A stretch of DNA of 64,000 bases from Maricaulis alexandrii (GTDB lineage Bacteria; Pseudomonadota; Alphaproteobacteria; Caulobacterales; Maricaulaceae), in assembly GCF_005871165.1 (NCBI RefSeq), contig NZ_SWKP01000009.1, positions 124,001 through 188,000 of the forward strand, in the 5' to 3' direction. Below the pieces are notes generated by a model, which was not told the origin of the DNA, did not search any database, and worked only from the letters and a program-made list of their open reading frames with translations. Positions 1-8,128 of this stretch are shown here, one piece after another (position 1 is the first letter of the stretch; every line of letters starts with the position of its first letter). A program made the position numbers and the translations under genes.

Positions 1-11
1 TTGAAGCGACA

Positions 12-398
12 TTAGCCCAGTCTCTCCGCTTCATAGGTCATGAGTTTGCGACAGCCCATCAGGGCCTTGTAGTGCTCGCCCGCCATGACATCGCGGCTGA
101 TCGCCACGCAGACAGTGAGCACTTCGGGATTGGTGACAACGCCCATGAACTCATTCATGCGAAGCACGAATTCGTCGTAGAGCTTGTCGTCCGCCTTGTC
201 CGACAGATACATCATCATGATCGGGAAATAGATCCGGCGCACCGGCGTCGTGACATCCTCTTCGTGGAGAATATCCTTCTCGCGCAGCACGGCCGCCTTG
301 TTCTTCAGGACAAGGTTCGCGCGGCGCTCGCCGTTTTCGATCACGGCACCATTGAGAACGAACCGCTCGCCGGGTTTGAGCGAGATTTTAAGCGGCAT
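12..398 (-). CDS. flbT: FlbT, flagellin synthesis post-transcriptional regulator
   Basis: The 128-residue product matches FlbT of Caulobacter-type alphaproteobacteria over its whole length: it opens MPLKISLKPGERFVLNGAV and carries the family block RIYFPIMMMYL near residue 58, followed by LNEF-like and KALMGCRKL segments. In Caulobacter FlbT couples flagellar assembly to flagellin output by binding the 5' untranslated region of flagellin mRNA and promoting its decay. I chose ATG at 398 because the family begins MPLK; a TTG at 404 would add two residues. It is divergent from the FlmG-like gene on its right, so flagellin regulation and flagellin glycosylation sit side by side. Its other neighbours lie off the left edge. 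Confidence 0.92.
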   Translation of the reverse strand: MPLKISLKPGERFVLNGAVIENGERRANLVLKNKAAVLREKDILHEEDVTTPVRRIYFPIMMMYLSDKADDKLYDEFVLRMNEFMGVVTNPEVLTVCVAISRDVMAGEHYKALMGCRKLMTYEAERLG

Positions 399-509
399 AT
401 GCAAGCTCCGTTGCGCACAATGCGGCGGTCACGACTTGAGTCTGGCGCAGGTTGGCAATGCTGAATGAAGAAATCGTTTCCACCTGAAAAGCCCGCGCCA
501 AGTTTTACG

Positions 510-524
510 TTAGCGAGTTCTTAA
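510..524. promoter_or_regulatory. CtrA-like box upstream of the flagellin glycosylation genes
   Basis: The sequence TTAG-N7-TTAA at 510-524 differs by one base from the CtrA consensus TTAA-N7-TTAA and lies about 46 bp upstream of the FlmG-like start codon. CtrA drives early flagellar genes in Caulobacterales, so the placement makes sense. One such 15-mer can occur by chance, and I saw no convincing sigma-54 -24/-12 element nearby. Confidence 0.3.
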
Positions 525-569
525 AGCGAATCCCATGCGTGTGGGGTCGCAATCGATACAGGTTTGATC

Positions 570-2366
570 ATGACGCAAAACGCCCCGGCACTGGATCTGG
601 ACGCGGAACTCTCCGCGGAAGCCGAAACCGTGCGGAACGAAGCCCGTGATGCCGTACCGCTCGGTCGCTCGGCCCTGAAGCTGGATGACCAGGTCAACCG
701 CCTGTCCTCCGCCAAGCGCAAGCAATACACAAAGGTCGTGGCGCAAGCCAAACGCGCCCTCAAACTCTCCGCGGAAAACCAGCACTCCGAGGCCGCCCGC
801 ATCGCCTGGAAAGCGGTCAATCTCGCGCCCGACCTCGCCCTGACCAATCACGTCATGGGCCTGATGCTGTACCGGCTGGGCCGCCTTTCCCGGGCGCTGG
901 ACTTCTTCCAGAAAGCCTGGGAGCTCGACCCGCAGGACGCGGAAATCTACCAGAAGCTGGGCCTGGTCGCCTGGAAGCTGGACATGCTCGACGTGGCGGA
1001 GAAATTCTACCGGATCGAATGCCAGCTGGCGCCCAACTCCATCCATGCGACGATCAATCTGGCCGGTGTGCTGCGCGACCAGTCCAAATTCGAGGAAGCC
1101 ATCGAAATCCTCCGCACGGCGATTTACGGCCACCAGGAGAATTACGAGCTCTGGAACTCGATGGGCACCGTCATCAATGACAGCGGCAAGCCGGAAGAGG
1201 CCTCGACCTTCTATCTGGAAGCCCTGCGCCTGAAGCCAGACTATGGCCGCGCCCACAACAATATGGCCAATGTCTACGAATTGCTTGGCGAGCCGGAAAA
1301 GGCCCTGCCCCACTATGAGGAAGCCCTCAAGGACCCGGCGGACGAAACCGAGGAAGCCACGATGCGCCATGGCCGGTCCATGGTGCTGCTGGCCGCCGGG
1401 AAGATCGCGGAGGGCTGGGAGGCCAATGCCGCGCGTCTGGATCCGAACCGGGCCCAGGCCACGCTCTTCTCCCTGCCCATTCCCATGTGGGATGGGGCCG
1501 ATGCCAGCGAGATCCGCGGCAAGTCCCTGCTCCTGATCGGCGAACAGGGTCTGGGCGATGAAGTCCTTTTCATGAGCATTGTGAAGGATCTGATCGACGC
1601 GATCGGACCGGATGGCAAGCTGCGCATTGCGTGCGAATACCGACTCATTCCGCTGGTCGAGCGCTCCTTCCCGCAGGTCGAGGTGACCAATCACCTGTCC
1701 GCCACGGTCGAAGGCCGCGAGATCCGGACCGTCAAGGGCGCCGAAGCTTGCGACCTCTGGACACCGATGGCCAGCCCGCTGCGCGCCTTCCGCTCCAGCC
1801 TGGACGATTTCCCGGGCCGCGAGGGTTTCCTGACGCCGGATGCCGGCCAATTGGCCGCCTTTCGCGAGCAAATCGCCGGTTTCGGCTCGGGTCTCAAGGT
1901 CGGCATTCTCTGGAAGTCCCTTAGAATGGATGCCCGCCGCTCCAAATTCTTCTCGGCTTTTGATACCTGGGAAAGCGTCCTGAAGACGCCCGGCGTCGAC
2001 TTCGTCAATCTCCAATACGGCCAGGCCGAAGCAGAGCTGGCGGTGGCGAAAGAGCGTTTCGGTGTCACCATTCACCAGCCGCGCGACATCGATCTGAAGA
2101 TGGATCTCGACAAGGTCGCCGCCCTGTCCGCCGCCTGTGACCTGGTGATCGGCCCGATGAATGCGACCTCCAACCTGGCGGCAGCGAGCGGTGGCAAGGT
2201 CTGGTTCATCCACGCCCGTTCCTCCACCTGGACCCTGCTCGGCTCGGACCACCAGCATTGGTATCCCCAGACCCGCTCCTTCTTCGGCGAAGGCTTCCAG
2301 GACTGGGACAACACGATGCGCCGGGTGCGAGAAGCCCTGGCCCAAGAGGTGAAGGCCCGGTCGTGA
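570..2366 (+). CDS. flmG: FlmG-like TPR flagellin glycosyltransferase
   Basis: This 598-residue protein has tetratricopeptide repeats over roughly residues 60-260 (repeated patterns such as NHVMGLMLYRLGRLSRALDF and AHNNMANVYELLGEPEKAL), then a glycosyltransferase-B-like C-terminal domain from about residue 290, with GEQGLGDEVLFMSIVKDL and the late block VIGPMNATSNLAAASGGKVW. Caulobacter FlmG has the same architecture: the TPR part binds flagellin and the C-terminal part transfers pseudaminic acid to it in the cytoplasm. The neighbouring flbT and nonulosonic-acid genes support this role. I start it at ATG 570 rather than TTG 564. Its TGA overlaps the next gene's GTG, so translational coupling is likely. 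The symbol is by architecture and context. Confidence 0.75.
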   Translation: MTQNAPALDLDAELSAEAETVRNEARDAVPLGRSALKLDDQVNRLSSAKRKQYTKVVAQAKRALKLSAENQHSEAARIAWKAVNLAPDLALTNHVMGLMLYRLGRLSRALDFFQKAWELDPQDAEIYQKLGLVAWKLDMLDVAEKFYRIECQLAPNSIHATINLAGVLRDQSKFEEAIEILRTAIYGHQENYELWNSMGTVINDSGKPEEASTFYLEALRLKPDYGRAHNNMANVYELLGEPEKALPHYEEALKDPADETEEATMRHGRSMVLLAAGKIAEGWEANAARLDPNRAQATLFSLPIPMWDGADASEIRGKSLLLIGEQGLGDEVLFMSIVKDLIDAIGPDGKLRIACEYRLIPLVERSFPQVEVTNHLSATVEGREIRTVKGAEACDLWTPMASPLRAFRSSLDDFPGREGFLTPDAGQLAAFREQIAGFGSGLKVGILWKSLRMDARRSKFFSAFDTWESVLKTPGVDFVNLQYGQAEAELAVAKERFGVTIHQPRDIDLKMDLDKVAALSAACDLVIGPMNATSNLAAASGGKVWFIHARSSTWTLLGSDHQHWYPQTRSFFGEGFQDWDNTMRRVREALAQEVKARS

Positions 2367-3334
2367 GCCAGCGCCGCATTGCCCTGCGCGCCGATGGCGG
2401 CGGTGATATCGGCCTGGGTCATGTGATGCGTTGCGCCGCCCTGGCCCGCGCGCTCGTCCGCACCGGTGCCGAGATCGACTGGTTCACCACCACCCCGACC
2501 GTATTGCCGGTCTGGCTGGATGATTTGGCCCATATTCACGTGCTCGATGACGAGATCGAGACCGATCTCCTGGCGCCCATGCTGGTCGCCGCCGGAAGCG
2601 ATCTGCTGGTCGGGGACTGGAAATCGACACCGGCCGATCTGGTCGCCCAGATTCGCCAAACGGTCTGTCCTGTCGTCCTCATCGGCGGTTTCACGGGCGA
2701 TGCCGTCGCCGACCTTCATATCCGTCAGGGTTTCGCCGAGACCTCCGACGCCCCCCAGCGGTCCAGCCTGTCGGGCGCGTCCTGGCTGCTGCTGGATGAC
2801 GCCTATGCGGGACTGCCGCCCCGCCAGACCGGGACTCGCATCACCCGCCTGCTGATCTCGCTCGGCGGCACCGATACCGCCCTGATCGACCGGATCGAGG
2901 CCGCCGCGCGCCAGACCGGTGCCTTGGCCGGCGCCGAGATCCAGGTTCGCCGCCCGGGCGGCACTCGGGACGGCCGGTTGCTCCAACCCCTGCGCGATGC
3001 GCTCCTTGAGGCCGACCTGGCCATCCTGGCCGGCGGCACCACGCTGCACGAAGCCGCCGCCACCGGCCTTCCGGCGATCAGCGTCCCGATTGTTCCGCAC
3101 CAGTATGATCGCGCCGGCCAGTATCAGCGCCTTGGACTCGGCCTGATGATCGATCCGGAAAAGCCCTGTTTTGAGCGCCGGATCACGGAGACGCTCGACG
3201 CCCTCGCCGCCGATCCGGTCCGCCGTGGCCGCATGGCGCGCCGGGGCCAGGCTCTGGTTGATGGGCGCGGCGCCGACCGGCTGGCCCGTCACCTGATCGA
3301 ATTTTCCCTGTCACAACAGGCGCGTTCTCAGTAA
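2363..3334 (+). CDS. pseG: PseG-like UDP-sugar hydrolase (pseudaminic acid pathway)
   Basis: The 323-residue protein begins RRIALRADGGGDIGLGHVMR, the PseG/FlmD signature with the conserved His in GHVMRC near residue 21. It has a GT-B-like fold with a glycine-rich block (ILAGGTTLHEAAATGLPAISV) near residues 220-240. PseG removes UDP from UDP-2,4-diacetamido-2,4,6-trideoxy-beta-L-altropyranose, the step before condensation with phosphoenolpyruvate. The start is GTG 2363, overlapping the stop of the FlmG-like gene (GTGA). Legionaminic-type relatives use similar hydrolases, so the exact sugar is not settled from sequence. Confidence 0.82.
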   Translation: MSQRRIALRADGGGDIGLGHVMRCAALARALVRTGAEIDWFTTTPTVLPVWLDDLAHIHVLDDEIETDLLAPMLVAAGSDLLVGDWKSTPADLVAQIRQTVCPVVLIGGFTGDAVADLHIRQGFAETSDAPQRSSLSGASWLLLDDAYAGLPPRQTGTRITRLLISLGGTDTALIDRIEAAARQTGALAGAEIQVRRPGGTRDGRLLQPLRDALLEADLAILAGGTTLHEAAATGLPAISVPIVPHQYDRAGQYQRLGLGLMIDPEKPCFERRITETLDALAADPVRRGRMARRGQALVDGRGADRLARHLIEFSLSQQARSQ

Positions 3335-3430
3335 AACCTTAACGTCTGACGGGCCGATTGGGGGGCGAATTCACGGCCTGATTCGCAGCCGGCCCGGCTG
3401 CCGGACAGGCCCGCCGCGAAGGATCCGGAT

Positions 3431-4372
3431 GTGAGCTCCACCCCGTCCCAGGAAATCTGGCCGAATTTTCTCGTGATCGGCGCGCCGAAATCCGGCACGA
3501 CCTCGCTCTATCACTATCTCGCCCAGCATCCCGACATCTTCCTTTCGCCCGTGCGCAAGGAAGGCCGTTTCTTTTCCGGGATTGGCGAAGGCCAAGTCTA
3601 CTGGCCCGCCTATTATCACTATGACACCGCCCCGACCGTGGCCGATTACCAAACCCTGTTCGAGACCTGGTCCGGCCAACCCCGCATCGGTGACGTGTCG
3701 CCGGACTATTACGCCTACGCGCCGATTTCCGCGCCGCGTGCGCTCAAGCATTGCGGCCCCGACACGAAAATCATTGCCCTCCTGCGCCATCCGGTCGAGC
3801 GCACCTATTCGCACTATCTCCAGAATGTCCGCCGCGACGCCGAATTCGCCACCTTCCGCAGCGCCCTGGCGGATGAGCCGCGCCGCAAGTCTGCCCATTG
3901 GGGCTTCCAGTGGCTCTACGCCGACACGAGCTGCTACGCCGAACGCATCGCCATCTGGAAACAGCATTTCCCGGACATGATGATTCTGCTGCAGGACGAG
4001 CTGGATGCCGACACGCCGGGCATCGTTGCGAAGGTCCAGGATTATCTGGGGCTCGACCGGATCGCGCCGGAAACCCGCCAGCGCTACAATACCGGCGGCA
4101 TTCCCCTGTCCCGCCTGCCCATTCTGGAAGGCGTGCTGGACGCCCGCGCGAAAGAGCCCTTCGAGGATATCTACGCCGAATTCATTGCACCGCGCGATGC
4201 CACGAATTCCGACGCCCCCACCGCCGATGGCGTCTACCCGCCCCTGGTGGAGGGCGAAACCACTGTGCCCCCGATGGAGCGCGATATCCGCGATGCCCTG
4301 ACGGCCCGCTTCGCGCCGGAGATCGACCGTCTGGAAGACATTCTGGACCGTTCGCTGAAGGTCTGGCGCTGA
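3431..4372 (+). CDS. PAPS-dependent sulfotransferase
   Basis: This 313-residue protein has the 5'-phosphosulfate loop FLVIGAPKSGTTSLYHYL at about residues 13-30 and the 3'-phosphate motif IIALLRHPVERTYSHYL at about residues 114-130, both typical of heparan/Stf0-like sulfotransferases that move sulfate from PAPS to a hydroxyl or amine. A catalytic-base candidate lies in the KEGRFFSGI segment. Translation probably starts at GTG 3431. It lies inside the nonulosonic-acid gene set and abuts the next gene by one base, so the natural inference is sulfation of the flagellin glycan or its precursor. The substrate is unknown; a role in another surface glycan is possible. Confidence 0.82.
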   Translation: MSSTPSQEIWPNFLVIGAPKSGTTSLYHYLAQHPDIFLSPVRKEGRFFSGIGEGQVYWPAYYHYDTAPTVADYQTLFETWSGQPRIGDVSPDYYAYAPISAPRALKHCGPDTKIIALLRHPVERTYSHYLQNVRRDAEFATFRSALADEPRRKSAHWGFQWLYADTSCYAERIAIWKQHFPDMMILLQDELDADTPGIVAKVQDYLGLDRIAPETRQRYNTGGIPLSRLPILEGVLDARAKEPFEDIYAEFIAPRDATNSDAPTADGVYPPLVEGETTVPPMERDIRDALTARFAPEIDRLEDILDRSLKVWR

Positions 4373-5421
4373 TGCGATTGTCCGAGCTTTCCCGCGGCGT
4401 TCTGGTGACCGGGGTCGGGGCTCCGCCCGGACTGGGCACGTTGCGCTCGCTGAAACAGGCCGATTCCGAGCTCAAACTCGTGGCGGCCGACATCAATGCG
4501 CTCGCCGGTGGCCTGTTCGAGCCCGGCACGCAATCGGCCGTCCTTCCTTCCGCCGCTGACGCGAAGGCCTACCGCGCCGCCGTACGGGCCGTGTGCGCCG
4601 AGCGCCAGCTGGACATCATCATTCCCGGTTCCGAAGCCGAAATCGCCGCCTTGGCCCCCGTCGCCCGCGACTGGACGGCCGACGGCCTGCGCGTGCCGGT
4701 CGCCGATCCGGACGTGGTCGCCTTCGGCATCGACAAGGGCCAGCTGCTGTCGCGCTGTGCCGAACGCGGTCTGCCCTGCCCGGTCACGCTCCAGCCCGAG
4801 CACGAAGCCGACCTGGATGCCTGGTCCGGCGGCTTTCCCTGCGTGATCAAACCGCGCACCTCACGCGGTGCCCGCGGTGTCAGCTATCCGGAAAGCCTGA
4901 CGGCGCTGAAAGAAACCTGGCGCGAAACCCAGGCGGCCCACGGGCCCTGCATCGTCCAGACCTTCATTCCCGGCGGCGCCGAGACCGTCTACACGATCGG
5001 CTCCCTGTGGAACCGGGGCGAGCTCGTCGTCTCCACCCTGCACCGCAAGCTGCAAACCAATCCGCCCACGGGCGGGGTCGCCGTGGCGGGCGAGACTGTC
5101 GATGACCCGGAGCTGATGAAGGCCGGCCTGGCCGTGCTGGAAGCCTCCGGTCCCTGGCATGGGCTGGCGGCGGTCGAGGTAAAGCGCCCGGCACCCGGTG
5201 AACCGGCCTATCTGCTGGAAATCAATCCACGCATGTGGGGTTTTGGCTATCTGATGACCCTGGCCGGTCTGAATGTGCCCGAACTCCTCGTGCGCATGCT
5301 GGCCGGAGCGGAGCATCTGGACGGCCATATCCCGTCAACCTTTCCGCCCTATTCTGCAAAGCGTATGGTCCGCACCTGGCAGGACATTGAGATCCCGAGC
5401 CCTCCGGAGGGTGAAACTTGA
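4372..5421 (+). CDS. ATP-grasp family protein
   Basis: The 349-residue protein has a Rossmann-like N-terminus (VLVTGVGAPPGLGTLRSL) and an ATP-grasp core with FPCVIKPRTSRGARGVSY near residue 160 and the metal-binding block YLLEINPRMWGFGYLM near residue 280. It resembles the CarB/PylC-like ATP-grasp proteins found in carbohydrate loci. Such enzymes join a carboxylate to an amine or thiol through an acyl phosphate. The ATG at 4372 shares one base with the preceding TGA. A sugar-decorating ligase, for example one adding an amino acid to a nonulosonic acid amine, would fit the context, but that is inference. Confidence 0.75.
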   Translation: MRLSELSRGVLVTGVGAPPGLGTLRSLKQADSELKLVAADINALAGGLFEPGTQSAVLPSAADAKAYRAAVRAVCAERQLDIIIPGSEAEIAALAPVARDWTADGLRVPVADPDVVAFGIDKGQLLSRCAERGLPCPVTLQPEHEADLDAWSGGFPCVIKPRTSRGARGVSYPESLTALKETWRETQAAHGPCIVQTFIPGGAETVYTIGSLWNRGELVVSTLHRKLQTNPPTGGVAVAGETVDDPELMKAGLAVLEASGPWHGLAAVEVKRPAPGEPAYLLEINPRMWGFGYLMTLAGLNVPELLVRMLAGAEHLDGHIPSTFPPYSAKRMVRTWQDIEIPSPPEGET

Positions 5422-6146
5422 CCCGTACTGTTGCCGTCATCCAGGCCCGCACCGGTTCCAACCGGCTTCCCGGCAAGATCCTGGAACCGCTTTATGACGA
5501 TGTCTCCCTGCTCGCCTATCAGTGCCAGCGCCTGCGTTCGATCGAGGGCGTGGACGAGCTGGTGATCGCCACTACCGAGGCACCGGATGATGACGCCGTC
5601 GTCAAGCTCGCCGAAGCCCAGGGCGTCCGGGTGTTCCGCGGCTCCGAAGAAGATGTGCTCAGCCGCTTCCTCCTGGTCGCCGACGCCACCCTTGCTTCCA
5701 CCCTGATCCGCATCACCTCGGACAGTCCCTTCCGCGATCCCGACGTGATCGCAAAATGCGTTGCGGAACACCGTGAACACGGCGCCGAATACACGCGCCC
5801 GGCCGACGGCCATCTGCCCAAGGGATTGCGCGCGGAAGTCGTCGAGACGGCCGCGCTGCGCCAGATCCATGACGACCCTGCCACCACGGCCCGTGACCGC
5901 GAGCATGTCACCATCCACATCCGCGAACATCTCGATCGCTATCGCACCCATATCGTCGACTTCCCGGAGGCGCTGCGTCATCCGGAGATCGATCTGTCCG
6001 TCGACACGCCGGAAGATCTCGATGTCGTCCGCTCCGTCCATGCCGAACTCATGGCACGCGGCTGGCCCGTCGATACACTGCATATCTGCCGCCTGATGGA
6101 AGAATACGCCGTCCTGCGCTCGATCATCACCGACCTGGCTTCCTGA
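5418..6146 (+). CDS. SpsF/PseF-like cytidylyltransferase
   Basis: The 242-residue product begins with the nucleotidyltransferase motif AVIQARTGSNRLPGKIL and continues with ELVIATTEAPDDDAV and FRGSEEDVLSRF, the pattern of SpsF/PseF-type enzymes that activate nonulosonic acids as CMP derivatives. RITSDSPFRDPDVI near residue 95 supplies the metal-binding Asp region. I read a TTG start at 5418, supported by GGAGG 10 bp upstream and a TTGA overlap with the previous stop. Together with the PseI-like gene three bases downstream it would finish CMP-sugar synthesis for the FlmG-like transferase. Confidence 0.78.
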   Translation: MTRTVAVIQARTGSNRLPGKILEPLYDDVSLLAYQCQRLRSIEGVDELVIATTEAPDDDAVVKLAEAQGVRVFRGSEEDVLSRFLLVADATLASTLIRITSDSPFRDPDVIAKCVAEHREHGAEYTRPADGHLPKGLRAEVVETAALRQIHDDPATTARDREHVTIHIREHLDRYRTHIVDFPEALRHPEIDLSVDTPEDLDVVRSVHAELMARGWPVDTLHICRLMEEYAVLRSIITDLAS

Positions 6147-6148
6147 AA

Positions 6149-7066
6149 ATGACCCATATCGATTTCATCGCCGAGATCGGCTCCAATCATGGCGGCGACC
6201 TGGATGAGGCGAAACGCTATATCGAGGCTTCCGCCCGCGCCGGCGCCGATGCCGTCAAATTCCAGACCCTGACCCGGGACGGGTTGATCGCCCGCTTCAT
6301 TCGCGATGCTGACGGTCAGGTGGTGGAGAACCCGAAATACGCGGCCTTCGGCAATGCCGGCCTCCCCGATGACTGGCATGCCCCGCTGAAGGCCTGCGCC
6401 GCCGACAATGGCGTGGAATTCATGTCCACACCCTTCTCCCTCGCCGCGGTCGACCTGATGGAGGATGCCGGGGTCAGCCGCTACAAGGTGGCGTCCGGTG
6501 ACATGACCTTCACGCCGCTGCTGCAACGCCTCGGCGCGACCGGAAAACCGGTCCTGCTGTCCACGGGTGCGTCCTATCTCGACGAAGTCGAAGAGGCGAT
6601 CGCCACGCTCAAGCATGCCGGCTGTTCCGACATCACCGTCCTGCATTGCGCCGCCAGCTATCCGCCCAGCTGGGACGATCTCAACCTGTCCGCCATCACC
6701 ACGCTGAAAACGGCGACCGGCCGCAAGGTCGGCCTGTCCGACCACTCCCCCGGCCATACCGCGCCGATCGCGGCGGCGGCATTGGGGGCGGTGGCGATCG
6801 AGAAACACGTCACCTTCAGCCGCTCCCTGGAAGGTCCCGACCATCCCTTCGCCATGGAAATGGACGAGATGGCCGCCCTGATCGCCGACCTCCGCCTGCT
6901 GGAGCAGGCGCTCGGTGATGGCGAGAAGAAACCGGCAGCCAGCGAGATCAACCGCCGCCGCAATCTGCGCCGCGGCCGCTACGACGCCACCACCGGCCAC
7001 CCCAGCGCCGACGGCGACACTTGGCTTCGCCCCCAATGGGAAGCGGACGAACGGGTCGGGAAGTAA
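6149..7066 (+). CDS. pseI: PseI/NeuB-family nonulosonic acid synthase
   Basis: The protein has the NeuB barrel opening FIAEIGSNHGGDLDEAKRYI, then DAVKFQ, FMSTPFSL, YKVASGDMTFTPLL and LSDHSPGHTAPIAAAALGA, ending the barrel with IEKHVTFSRSLEGPDHPFAM. This family condenses a 6-carbon sugar with phosphoenolpyruvate to give a 9-carbon sialic-acid-like sugar. At 305 residues it is about 35-45 residues shorter than PseI/NeuB proteins carrying a full C-terminal SAF (antifreeze-like) domain; only about 35 residues follow the conserved NRRRNLRRG segment. It ends 14 bp before a palindromic repeat. Whether it makes pseudaminic acid or a relative cannot be told from sequence. Confidence 0.82.
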   Translation: MTHIDFIAEIGSNHGGDLDEAKRYIEASARAGADAVKFQTLTRDGLIARFIRDADGQVVENPKYAAFGNAGLPDDWHAPLKACAADNGVEFMSTPFSLAAVDLMEDAGVSRYKVASGDMTFTPLLQRLGATGKPVLLSTGASYLDEVEEAIATLKHAGCSDITVLHCAASYPPSWDDLNLSAITTLKTATGRKVGLSDHSPGHTAPIAAAALGAVAIEKHVTFSRSLEGPDHPFAMEMDEMAALIADLRLLEQALGDGEKKPAASEINRRRNLRRGRYDATTGHPSADGDTWLRPQWEADERVGK

Positions 7067-7080
7067 CCACCGCCCTTTCC

Positions 7081-7211
7081 TCCCCATTTCATGGGGAGGT
7101 GGATTGCCCACAGGGCAAGACGGAGGGGCCGGCGCAGCCGGTTGTCCGTCGCTTCGCGCCGCCCCTTCGACCTGATGCTGTGCATCAGCCCACTTCCCCA
7201 TGAAATGGGGA
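7081..7211. repeat. 131-bp intergenic palindromic element with perfect 17-bp inverted ends
   Basis: The ends 7081-7097 and 7195-7211 are exact inverted repeats of 17 bp, and each end is itself a hairpin (TCCCCAT, 3-base loop, ATGGGGA). The interior is GC-rich with smaller palindromes (gccggcgcagccggt; ctgatgctgtgcatcag). It carries no convincing ORF. The form is that of a MITE- or REPIN-like dispersed element. I see no second copy of these ends elsewhere in the window. Confidence 0.75.
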
Positions 7212-7220
7212 AGAAAACAA

Positions 7221-7246
7221 AAAAGGGCGCCCAGAGGCGCCCTTTT
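7221..7246. terminator. Bidirectional intrinsic terminator
   Basis: A perfect 10-bp stem (AAAAGGGCGC / GCGCCCTTTT) encloses a 6-base loop and has an A-run on one side and a T-run on the other. It lies between the converging PseI-like and cupin genes and can serve both. Confidence 0.85.
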
Positions 7247-7268
7247 CGCAAACGCGTGGAAGCAAAAA

Positions 7269-7982
7269 CTACTTCGTCCGGATCGCGTCGATCTTCGAAG
7301 CCGACACGCCATCCACCATCGTCCGGTTGATCATCGGGTGGTCTTCGTCCTGCGGTCCGAAATCGCTGTCCGGGTGGTAGGCGATGACGCGCATTTCGCT
7401 ATCGAAGGTCCGGAATTTGTGATTGCCCTCATAGGGGATGCGGAACATCACGCCCGGCTCGAGCTTGGTGATGCCTTCCGGGGTTTCGCATTCGCCGCGG
7501 CCCGAGAACACCACGCCGATCCGGTCGGAGGGGTGCGTGTGCGCGGTCTGGTCGATGCCCGGCGGGAAGAAGAGCAGGTTCAGGCAGGGATCGCCTTCCT
7601 TGACCGGCGAGATCAGCAGGCTGTCCGTGCAGCCATCAATGTATTTCAGCCGGCCTTTCGCTTCCACGGGGCCCCCGACCATGAAGAAGGCCTGGTGGTT
7701 CTCGCGGGCCATCACGATGCCCTTGCCGCCTTTGACGGAGAGAACATTGTTGGCAGAGAAATACATGCCCGCGCCGAGCGTGAACATGCCCGACGACGTC
7801 GTCAGCACGGCCTCGCCTTCCTGGACAAAGCCGAAATAGGCCGTGTCGACAGAATTCAGCTCCAGCGTCTCGCCGTCCCACGCATAGAGCGTGGTCGGAA
7901 AGTTCGGATCGCAATCGGCGACCTTGCCGGTCAGCCAATCGAAGGCGAAAAAGTTCTGGGTCCGGATCATCCCATCAGCCAT
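7269..7982 (-). CDS. Two-domain cupin protein
   Basis: The 237-residue protein contains two cupin barrels. The second has the metal-site pattern QTAHTHPSDRIGVVFSGRGE (His-X-His and a distal Glu) near residues 150-170 with a later His in YEGNHKFRTF. The first barrel (GFVQEGEAVLTTSSGMFTLG) lacks obvious paired histidines. Similar bicupins include dioxygenases and sugar isomerases, and I cannot assign a substrate. The ATG at 7982 is preferred to a TTG at 8003 because an AGAGG element lies 10 bp upstream of it. It is divergent from the MoxR gene and converges on the PseI-like gene. Confidence 0.7.
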   Translation of the reverse strand: MADGMIRTQNFFAFDWLTGKVADCDPNFPTTLYAWDGETLELNSVDTAYFGFVQEGEAVLTTSSGMFTLGAGMYFSANNVLSVKGGKGIVMARENHQAFFMVGGPVEAKGRLKYIDGCTDSLLISPVKEGDPCLNLLFFPPGIDQTAHTHPSDRIGVVFSGRGECETPEGITKLEPGVMFRIPYEGNHKFRTFDSEMRVIAYHPDSDFGPQDEDHPMINRTMVDGVSASKIDAIRTK

Positions 7983-8128
7983 TTTTCTGTGCACCTCTAC
8001 CAATATGCCTGCCCACTCGAGAGGATTCGTGTTTACAGTCCCTTAATTCAGGGGCGCATTGCACGCATAGATAATTAACGGGCATTGGCCTCTGGAGACA
8101 TGCGACCAATCGCGCTAAGTCGGATGGC

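Noticed and set aside
433-450. Sigma-54 -24/-12 promoter in the flbT/flmG intergenic region.
   Set aside because: A GG..GC pair is present but the spacing is one base off the required GG-N10-GC and the flanking consensus is poor.
510-2345. Long minus-strand open frame (about 611 codons) opposite the FlmG-like gene, and similar long antisense frames elsewhere, such as 2072-3292, 13944-16292 and 46662-48353.
   Set aside because: Long antisense frames are expected in high-GC DNA. Their products show shuffled Gly/Gln/Arg/His-rich composition without domains, while the opposite strand encodes recognisable proteins.
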